A stretch of DNA of 64,000 bases from an uncultured Clostridia bacterium (lineage in GTDB: Bacteria > Bacillota > Clostridia > Lachnospirales > UBA5962): positions 1 to 64,000 of the forward strand of contig CAMLLW010000006.1 of assembly GCA_946481295.1 (NCBI GenBank), given 5' to 3'. Below are positions 57,692-64,000 of the stretch, in pieces (the stretch's first letter is position 1; every line of letters starts with the position of its first letter). A model generated the notes under the pieces. That model made no database searches. It was not told the origin of the DNA and was given only the letters and a program-made list of their open reading frames with translations. The translations under genes were made by a program, and so were the position numbers.

Positions 57692-59245
57692 TTGTTAGAT
57701 AAAAGTAGTAATAAAATTAGTATATTTCAAAAATTTTTAAACTCTGTAGAAAGAGTAGGTAATGCACTTCCCCATCCTGTCATAATATTTGTAATTATGT
57801 CTATAATTATAATAATATTATCTCACATATGTGCTTTATTAGGCTTAAATGTTAATTACATAGGTATTGATCCATCAACAAATGAAACAAGTAATATTAC
57901 TGTTAATGCAGTTAGTTTATTATCTGGAGAGGGTATTAGGCATATATTTACAACCTCTACTTCAAATTTTGTTAATTTTGCTCCATTAGGAGTTTGTGTT
58001 GTTGCAATGGTTGGAGTAGGTATTGCAGAAAATGCAGGTTTAATTTCAGCTTTAATTAGAAAATTACTTTCAGTTGCACCAAAAAGCACATTAACATTTG
58101 TAATTGTATTTTTAGGTATATTATCTAGTGTAGCTACTGATGCAGGTTATTTAGTACTTATACCAATGGGTGCTGCAATATTTCATAGTGCAGGAAGACA
58201 CCCAATAGCAGGTTTAGCAGCAGCATTTGCTGGTGTATCTGCATCTTTTGCAGCAAATATAATTGTTACACCAATAGATGGTATATTGGCAGGGCTTACA
58301 AATGAAGCTATAGGTTTAATAGATCCTGTTTATAAAGTAAACATATTATCTAATTATTACTTTTCTTTTGGATCTACAATTTTAATGGCAATTGTAGGTA
58401 CAATTGTTACTGATAAAATAATAGAACCTAGATTAGGAACTTACACTGGAAACATTAAAGTAGAACAAAATCAAGAACTTACAAAAGATGAAAAAAAAGG
58501 TCTTAAATTTGCTTTAATAGGTTTTATAATCACTTTAGGTGTATTATTATTATTAATTTTACCTCAAAATGCTCCTTTACGTAATCAAGAAACTGGAGAA
58601 ATAATTGGAACTTCACCAGCTATGTCAGGTTTAATATTTATTATAATGATAATATTTCTAATACCAGGAATATGCTATGGTTATGGCTCAAAAACTATAA
58701 AAAATTCATCTGATATCGCTAAATTTGGTACAAATTCTATGGCATCCTTAGCAAGTTTTTTTATACTAGCTTTTGTTATTGGACAATTTATATCTTATTT
58801 TAATTTCAGTAAATTAGCTACTATACTTGCTGTTAATGGAGCTAATACTTTAGAAAGTATCGGTATAAGTGGTTTACCTCTAATACTTCTATTTATTATA
58901 TTCTGTGGACTTATAAATTTTTTAATCGGTTCTGCATCTGCAAAATATGCGATTGTTGCTCCTATATTTATACCAATGTTTATGCAGATGGGTATATCAC
59001 CAGAACTTACTCAAGCAGCATTTCGTGTAGGAGATTCTACAACTAATATTATTAGCCCACTTATGAATTATTTTGCTCTTATAGTTGTATATGCTGAAAA
59101 ATATGATAAAAAAGCAGGTATTGGTACTATAATTGCTACAATGTTACCTTATACAATATGGTTAACTATATCTTGGACAATTCTATTAATAATTTGGTAT
59201 GTCTTTAATATTCCTTTAGGTCCAGGTGCATCAATTTCAATATAA
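57692..59245 (+). CDS. AbgT family transporter
   Basis: A 517-residue membrane protein of the p-aminobenzoyl-glutamate transporter family, with about 11-13 helices. It shows VGNALPHPVIIFVIMSII near the start, GVGIAENAGLISALIRKLLS, DAGYLVLIPMGAAIFHSAGR and the C-terminal FRVGDSTTNIISPLMNYFAL. Members import folate breakdown products or act as drug/proton antiporters; substrate here unknown. TTG at 57692 is nine bases after AAGGAG and is preferred over ATG at 57683, which abuts that site. No abgA/abgB hydrolase genes are nearby. Confidence 0.9.
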   Translation: MLDKSSNKISIFQKFLNSVERVGNALPHPVIIFVIMSIIIIILSHICALLGLNVNYIGIDPSTNETSNITVNAVSLLSGEGIRHIFTTSTSNFVNFAPLGVCVVAMVGVGIAENAGLISALIRKLLSVAPKSTLTFVIVFLGILSSVATDAGYLVLIPMGAAIFHSAGRHPIAGLAAAFAGVSASFAANIIVTPIDGILAGLTNEAIGLIDPVYKVNILSNYYFSFGSTILMAIVGTIVTDKIIEPRLGTYTGNIKVEQNQELTKDEKKGLKFALIGFIITLGVLLLLILPQNAPLRNQETGEIIGTSPAMSGLIFIIMIIFLIPGICYGYGSKTIKNSSDIAKFGTNSMASLASFFILAFVIGQFISYFNFSKLATILAVNGANTLESIGISGLPLILLFIIFCGLINFLIGSASAKYAIVAPIFIPMFMQMGISPELTQAAFRVGDSTTNIISPLMNYFALIVVYAEKYDKKAGIGTIIATMLPYTIWLTISWTILLIIWYVFNIPLGPGASISI

Positions 59246-59253
59246 ATTTTAAT

Positions 59254-59293
59254 AAAATATGGAGAGTAAATTATAATTTACGCTCCATATTTT
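59254..59293. terminator. Bidirectional terminator between abgT-like and ABC permease genes
   Basis: AAAATATGGAG and CTCCATATTTT form an 11-bp stem, with a further TAAAT/ATTTA pairing inside, between the convergent genes. Confidence 0.88.
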
Positions 59294-60530
59294 AATCAAA
59301 TCTTAAAGATTCTATTGGATCTAATTTTGCAGCTTTACCTGCTGGATAAACTCCAAATAAAATACCTATGCCACAAGATATAGTTATAACAACTATAACT
59401 GATAATATTGAAATTGATGGTATTATTTCCATATTAAATATTATACTTGCAACACTTATTAAAGTAAAACCTGTAAATAATCCTAATAATATCCCAATAA
59501 CTCCTCCAATTCCAGAAAGAATAGCTGATTCTATTAAAAATTGAAATTTTATATTAGCATTTGTTGCTCCTAATGATTTTCTTATTCCAATTTCTTTTGT
59601 TCTCTCTGTAACTGAAACTAACATAATATTCATTACTCCTACACCACCAACTAGTAAACTTATACTTGCAACACTTGTTAAAAATATAGTAAATATAGAA
59701 AGTATAGAATTAATTTGATCTATTTCGGATTCTATTGATGTATATTTATAAGCATCATTTGTGCCGTTTTTTATTTGTAATAATCTAATAATGCTATTTC
59801 CAAATACATTCATATTATTAGTACTATTTACTTTAAAAGTTATACTAGATAAATTATCATCATTGTTTTTTAACATTTGAGTATATGATATAGGTACAAT
59901 AATATCTATAGGTACATTAAACATTTTAGTAAGTTCACTATTATTATCTTTTTTAACACCTATAACTTTAAAATCTATACTCCCTAAAGATGTTTTTAAA
60001 GTAAGTTTTTTACCAACAGAATTTTCTGTGCCAAAAACTTCTTTTGATAATCCATTTGGTATTACAGTAACCATAGACATATTATCTACATCTCGTTTTG
60101 ATATAGTTCTACCATATAATATTTTATTATCTTTAAATAATTTATAATAATCTTCATTTACACCTATTAAATTTATATCTTTAACTTTATTTTTATCTAA
60201 AGTATCAACAGCTTCAACAAATGATATTGATTGTTTTGGAGAAATTGCTAATAAAGGTTTATAACCTTTTAAATATGAAACATCTTTTAATGTTAAAATA
60301 TCTTCTGATTCTATTATCCCATCATCATTTGTTTTATTAGTTAAAGTAATTTGATCTACACCAAGTTCATCAAATTGATCATTTATAGCTCCTTTTAATC
60401 CTTGTCCAACACAAAGTATTGTTATTACAGAAGCTATACCAACTATAATACCAAACATTGTTAAAAAAGCTCTCTTTCTGTTATTATTAATTCCAGAAAA
60501 AGCTGATAAAAAAAGTTCAGTTATATGCAT
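59292..60530 (-). CDS. MacB-type ABC transporter permease (second copy)
   Basis: A 412-residue FtsX-domain permease with the MacB layout: an N-terminal membrane helix (KRAFLTMFGIIVGIASVITI), a large extracytoplasmic domain of about 220 residues and three C-terminal helices beginning at SISLLVGGVGVMNIMLVSVT, then TERTKEIGIRKSLGA. It ends AKLDPIESLRFD. It closely parallels the permease encoded just upstream, so the pair probably arose by duplication and acts as a heterodimer. ATG at 60530 follows GGGGGTTATACT; an upstream TTG is less likely. Confidence 0.92.
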   Translation of the reverse strand: MHITELFLSAFSGINNNRKRAFLTMFGIIVGIASVITILCVGQGLKGAINDQFDELGVDQITLTNKTNDDGIIESEDILTLKDVSYLKGYKPLLAISPKQSISFVEAVDTLDKNKVKDINLIGVNEDYYKLFKDNKILYGRTISKRDVDNMSMVTVIPNGLSKEVFGTENSVGKKLTLKTSLGSIDFKVIGVKKDNNSELTKMFNVPIDIIVPISYTQMLKNNDDNLSSITFKVNSTNNMNVFGNSIIRLLQIKNGTNDAYKYTSIESEIDQINSILSIFTIFLTSVASISLLVGGVGVMNIMLVSVTERTKEIGIRKSLGATNANIKFQFLIESAILSGIGGVIGILLGLFTGFTLISVASIIFNMEIIPSISILSVIVVITISCGIGILFGVYPAGKAAKLDPIESLRFD

Positions 60531-60543
60531 AGTATAACCCCCT

Positions 60544-61860
60544 TTATTCAAATCTTAAAGCTAATACAGGATCTAATTTTGCAGCTTTTCTTGCAGGTGC
60601 TACACCAAATATTATTCCTATAAGAATAGATATTATAAATACACCAATAATTACAGATAACTGTATATTAGGAATTATCTTTAACGGAGATATAAGATTT
60701 ATAATCTTTGAAAGACTTATAGTACAAATAAATCCTAAAATTGCTCCTGTTATTCCACCTATAATAGTTATAATAATGGATTCTATTAAAAATTGAAACT
60801 GTATTAAACCACTTGAAGATCCTAGAGACTTTTTAATTCCTATTTCCCTTGTGCGTTCTGTAACAGTTACCATCATGATATTCATTACTCCTACTCCGCC
60901 TACAAGTAAAGATATGGCTGCAACAAAAGAAACAAAAGCTGTTATACTATTAAATATAGTATCTACCATATCTAATATAGTATCTTGATTTATAACTAAA
61001 TATCCATCTTCTTTGTCATGCTTCATATCTAAAAATTTACTTATTTTATTAGCAATATTACTTGCATTTGTGCCAACTTTTAAAATTACAGTAGCCATAT
61101 CTACATTATCTTCTTTTAAAAATACATCTCCAGCTGTTGTAATTGGTATAATAGCTATATTATTTTCTAAAAATCTTTGTGAACTTATTGATAAATCACT
61201 TTGAGCTACAACGCCTATTACTGTAAAATATACTACTCCACTTTCATTAGTTTCTATCTCTAATTTTTCTCCTACAGAATTTAATCTGCCAAAAACATCC
61301 ATAGAAACACTGTCTTTTATTACAGCAACATAAGAACCATTATCAACATCTGCTTTATTTATAAATCTTCCATATAACATATTAAAATTATCAATTGCTG
61401 TATAATTATTATCAAGTCCTGTAACAGCGTCTCTTCTTGTTTTACCGTTTCTTAATATAACTTTCCCTTTAAATTGAGATATATTTGCAACAGCATCTAC
61501 ACCTGGTATTTTTGCAATATCTTTGCTATCATCTAATGTTACATAATCTCCTTCAGTAATATTTAAATCTTTATCTTTATCATTATTATTACTGTTATCA
61601 TTATTTAAATGATCATTATTTTCTTGGCCTGTTGTTATAACGCTATTACGACTAATATTATTAGTCATTACAACAAGCATACTTTTATTCATAGAACTTA
61701 ACTCACTAAATATCCCTGCTTTTACTCCATTTCCTATACCAGTAATTGTTATAACTGCTCCTACACCAATAATAATTCCTAACATTGTTAAAAACGACCT
61801 GATTTTATAACTAAAAATGTTATTAAACGCTGAAATAATTGTTTCTAATACTTGTACCAT
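60544..61860 (-). CDS. MacB-type ABC transporter permease (first copy)
   Basis: A 438-residue MacB-like permease: helix 1 (IRSFLTMLGIIIGVGAVITI), an external domain containing a hydrophilic Asn/Asp-rich loop near residues 80-100 (NNDHLNNDNSNNNDKDKD), then AISLLVGGVGVMNIMMVTVT with TERTREIGIKKSLGS, and three C-terminal helices ending AKLDPVLALRFE. ATG 61860 follows TGGGAGATAATATT inside the end of the ATPase gene. The ATPase domain is a separate protein, unlike Gram-negative MacB. Confidence 0.93.
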   Translation of the reverse strand: MVQVLETIISAFNNIFSYKIRSFLTMLGIIIGVGAVITITGIGNGVKAGIFSELSSMNKSMLVVMTNNISRNSVITTGQENNDHLNNDNSNNNDKDKDLNITEGDYVTLDDSKDIAKIPGVDAVANISQFKGKVILRNGKTRRDAVTGLDNNYTAIDNFNMLYGRFINKADVDNGSYVAVIKDSVSMDVFGRLNSVGEKLEIETNESGVVYFTVIGVVAQSDLSISSQRFLENNIAIIPITTAGDVFLKEDNVDMATVILKVGTNASNIANKISKFLDMKHDKEDGYLVINQDTILDMVDTIFNSITAFVSFVAAISLLVGGVGVMNIMMVTVTERTREIGIKKSLGSSSGLIQFQFLIESIIITIIGGITGAILGFICTISLSKIINLISPLKIIPNIQLSVIIGVFIISILIGIIFGVAPARKAAKLDPVLALRFE

Positions 61861-61864
61861 AATA

Positions 61865-62563
61865 TTATCTCCCAACTATTATTTGATCTTCTACTATACT
61901 ATCTTTAACAATATTTCCATCTTTAAATAAAATTGTTCTCTTTGTATGCTGTGCAATATCAGGTTCGTGTGTAACCATGACAATAGTCACACCTTCTCTA
62001 TTTAATCCTTGAAAAATACCCATAATTTCTTCACTTGAACGACTGTCTAAGTTTCCTGTAGGCTCATCTGCTAATAATATTGCAGGCTTATTAACTAATG
62101 CTCTTGCTATTGCAACTCTTTGTCTTTGACCTCCAGAAAGTTCATTTGGTTTGTGTTTTCCCCTTTGAGCTAATCCAACTTTCTCCAAAGCTTCTTCAGC
62201 TACTTTTCTTCTTTCTGATTTACCAATACCTGCATATATCATCGGCAATTCTACATTTTGTATAGATGTTAACTTAGGTAATAAATTAAAAGTTTGAAAT
62301 ACAAATCCAATTTTTTTATTTCTAATTTCAGCTAATCTTTTTTGACTAAGACCTGCAACATTTTCTCCATCTAAAATATATTCACCGTAAGATACGCTGT
62401 CTAGACATCCTAATATATTCATAAGAGTAGATTTACCAGACCCTGATGTACCCATTATAGATACAAACTCTTTTTCTTCTACTTTAAAATTTACTCCTTT
62501 TAATGCTTCAACTTCTAAACTTCCATTTTTATATACTTTTCTTAAATTTTTTACTTCTAACAA
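61865..62563 (-). CDS. MacB/LolD-type ABC transporter ATPase
   Basis: A 232-residue ATPase with Walker A MGTSGSGKSTLMNILGC, signature LSGGQRQRVAIARALV, Walker B AILLADEPTGNLDSRS and the switch histidine in VTIVMVTHEPDIAQH. It belongs to the group that pairs with FtsX/MacB permeases, whose movement is transmitted outside the membrane. The TTG start at 62563 follows AGTAGGTGATTG and is eight bases past the adaptor's stop. Operon order is adaptor-ATPase-permease-permease. Confidence 0.95.
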   Translation of the reverse strand: MLEVKNLRKVYKNGSLEVEALKGVNFKVEEKEFVSIMGTSGSGKSTLMNILGCLDSVSYGEYILDGENVAGLSQKRLAEIRNKKIGFVFQTFNLLPKLTSIQNVELPMIYAGIGKSERRKVAEEALEKVGLAQRGKHKPNELSGGQRQRVAIARALVNKPAILLADEPTGNLDSRSSEEIMGIFQGLNREGVTIVMVTHEPDIAQHTKRTILFKDGNIVKDSIVEDQIIVGR

Positions 62564-62571
62564 ACAATCAC

Positions 62572-64000
62572 CTACTCTTTTAAATTAGCTGGATCACTAT
62601 TTTCATTAGAAATTATATTAACTTTAATACCATTTTGTAAATCTGTTGATGGTTCAGAAACAATTTTATCACCTTCATTTAATCCAGTAACTTCTACATA
62701 CATATCTGAATAATCACCAAGTTCTACATAACGTTTTTCTAATGTATTGTCACTTTTAATAATATAAACATAATTTTTATTATTAGATTCTTCACTTAAA
62801 GATGATAATATTGGTATTATTAAAACATTTTCTTTTGTTTTTGTAGTAATAGTTGAATCTATAGAAAAGCCTGGTTTTAATAGATTAATATCTTCTTTTT
62901 CATTTAAGAGAGTAACTTCTGCATCAATAGTTCTTTCTACTACTGTTCCAGATGTACTTGTAGTTGCAATATCATCAATTTTTGATATTTTTCCTTTTAA
63001 AACTGCTTTACCTAAAGATGTCCCCTCAATATCTACTTTTTGACCAACTGCTATTTCATTTGCATATCTTTCATTAACATGTAATTTTATAACATAATCT
63101 TTAGATTTTGCTATTTCCATTAAAGAAGTTCCTTCTAAAACTAACTCTCCTTCTTTAACATTTAAAGAAACTACAGTTCCATCAACAGGACTATAAATTG
63201 CTTCTTTAAATTTTGATAAATCATCTTTTAATTGTTGGACTTTTAATTGATTTCTTTTAACAGTTATTTCTTGTTCCTCTATATTATTTTTAGTTTCTCT
63301 CTTATTTAATTTATTTATTAAATCATTATATCTAGTCTTAGCTAATTCTAAATTTTCTTCTTCTTGTTTTTTATTTGAAGTATAATTTTCTAAAGTAAAT
63401 TTTTTATTTTGTTCTATTTGCTTTTTTTGTGATTCTAAAATATCTAAACTATCTTGAGAATTTTTTAAATTAGTTGTAATTCTGTCAAATTCTTTTTGAC
63501 TTGCGCCACCAGAATTATATAGCACTTGAATATCATTAAAATCATCTTGAGCATCTTTTACAATTCTTTTTTGCTTAGATATATTAGAATTTACTTGCTC
63601 TAAATTTATTTCTATCTCTTTTAAATCATTTTGTAATTTAGTATTTATATCTTCTATAGATTGTTTTGTTTTAATTAAAGTTGTCTCTGCATCCTTAAGA
63701 TCCACTTTATCTGCAGGTATTTTACTATCTTCTAAAGAAACTTCTGAACTTTTTAATTCAAGTTCAGCATCTTTTAAATTTCTCTCTAACTTTTCTTTAT
63801 TAGAATGTTTAAACTTAATTAATAAATCTCCTTTTTTTACAAAATCATTGTTTTTTACAGGTATACTTTCTATATCCGAATCTATATCAACATGAATAAC
63901 ATCATTTTTTAATAATTTAACTTCTCCTTTAGCACTTATAGTTTTAACTATAGTTCCTCTTGAAACAGTATCAGCTTTTACAGAAATTTCATTACTATTT
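62572..64000 (-). CDS. HlyD/MacA-family efflux adaptor, 5' end beyond the window
   Basis: The open frame runs to the window edge, so the start and any membrane anchor are missing; about 475 residues are visible. They show the first half of a lipoyl domain (RGTIVKTISAKGEVKL, then VKKGDLLIKF), a long coiled-coil hairpin of roughly 190 residues, the second lipoyl half (AIYSPVDGTVVSLNVKEGEL) and beta-barrel and membrane-proximal domains. It is the adaptor of the MacAB-like exporter that follows. The GTG at 63705 is internal. An imperfect repeat (LKDAELELKSS, then LKDAETTLIKT) occurs in the coiled coil. Confidence 0.92.
   Translation of the reverse strand, partial: NSNEISVKADTVSRGTIVKTISAKGEVKLLKNDVIHVDIDSDIESIPVKNNDFVKKGDLLIKFKHSNKEKLERNLKDAELELKSSEVSLEDSKIPADKVDLKDAETTLIKTKQSIEDINTKLQNDLKEIEINLEQVNSNISKQKRIVKDAQDDFNDIQVLYNSGGASQKEFDRITTNLKNSQDSLDILESQKKQIEQNKKFTLENYTSNKKQEEENLELAKTRYNDLINKLNKRETKNNIEEQEITVKRNQLKVQQLKDDLSKFKEAIYSPVDGTVVSLNVKEGELVLEGTSLMEIAKSKDYVIKLHVNERYANEIAVGQKVDIEGTSLGKAVLKGKISKIDDIATTSTSGTVVERTIDAEVTLLNEKEDINLLKPGFSIDSTITTKTKENVLIIPILSSLSEESNNKNYVYIIKSDNTLEKRYVELGDYSDMYVEVTGLNEGDKIVSEPSTDLQNGIKVNIISNENSDPANLKE

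Overview
The window is very AT-rich DNA from a low-GC Gram-positive, endospore-forming anaerobe of the class Clostridia. The evidence is the Firmicutes gene order of the ribosomal-protein/RNA-polymerase region and of the hrcA-grpE-dnaK-dnaJ region, the sporulation genes spoIIP and ylbJ, the sepF-yggT-ylmH division cluster, MecA, strong AAGGAGG-type ribosome binding sites and frequent TTG starts. Species is not determined. Nearly all genes lie on the minus strand, so the window reads right to left. No rRNA, tRNA, CRISPR array or intact insertion sequence was found.

Region by region. 1-3.0 kb: truncated dnaB, rplI, gdpP (c-di-AMP phosphodiesterase, apparently starting at an ATA codon) and a MazG-like gene, followed by a 0.7-kb gene-free stretch. 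3.7-15.0 kb: rpmG-secE-nusG-rplK-rplA, then rplJ-rplL, then rpoB-rpoC. RNA control elements punctuate this block: two L1-type sites, an L10 leader with mutually exclusive pairings, and an rpoB leader with its own promoter and terminator-like hairpin. 15-22.8 kb: two hypothetical genes, a 41-codon ORF, a copper-chaperone-like gene, ylmH-yggT-sepF, a HlyD-like membrane protein, ylbJ and thiI. 22.8-29.5 kb: cysteine desulfurase, rsmE, prmA, a DUF368 membrane protein, an M18 aminopeptidase, ridA and an EamA transporter. 29.6-38.3 kb: an accessory sugar locus with rhaBAD, an AraC regulator, a GH172 (DUF2961) hydrolase and a complete mannose-family PTS. 38.4-48.8 kb: dnaJ, dnaK, grpE, hrcA (CIRCE site), hemW, lepA, a YiiX-like C92 peptidase, spoIIP and a 36-codon ORF. 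48.9-56.4 kb: a TolC-like exported protein, nfo, prfA, prmC, rpmE with a structured leader, rho (probable ATT start and Asn-rich insert) and a LysM membrane protein. 56.7-64 kb: mecA, an AbgT-family transporter, and a MacAB-like export operon whose adaptor gene runs off the window edge.

How the genes fit together. Most of the window is translation, transcription and protein quality control: ribosomal proteins and the methylases/release factor that act with them (prmA, prmC, prfA, rsmE), plus heat-shock chaperones under HrcA. The cysteine desulfurase probably feeds sulfur to ThiI. The sugar locus suggests that a PTS imports a sugar that cytoplasmic GH172 then cleaves, with rhamnose catabolism next door under an AraC regulator; this coupling is inferred from position only. 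The TolC-like protein plus two HlyD-type adaptors and a MacB-like ABC exporter raise the question of a Gram-positive tripartite-like export route.

Most worth a second look: (i) two genes, gdpP and rho, whose best Shine-Dalgarno-supported starts are isoleucine codons (ATA, ATT); (ii) the GH172/PTS/rhamnose locus; (iii) the TolC-like protein; (iv) the rpoB and rpmE leaders; (v) the broken dnaB at the left edge.
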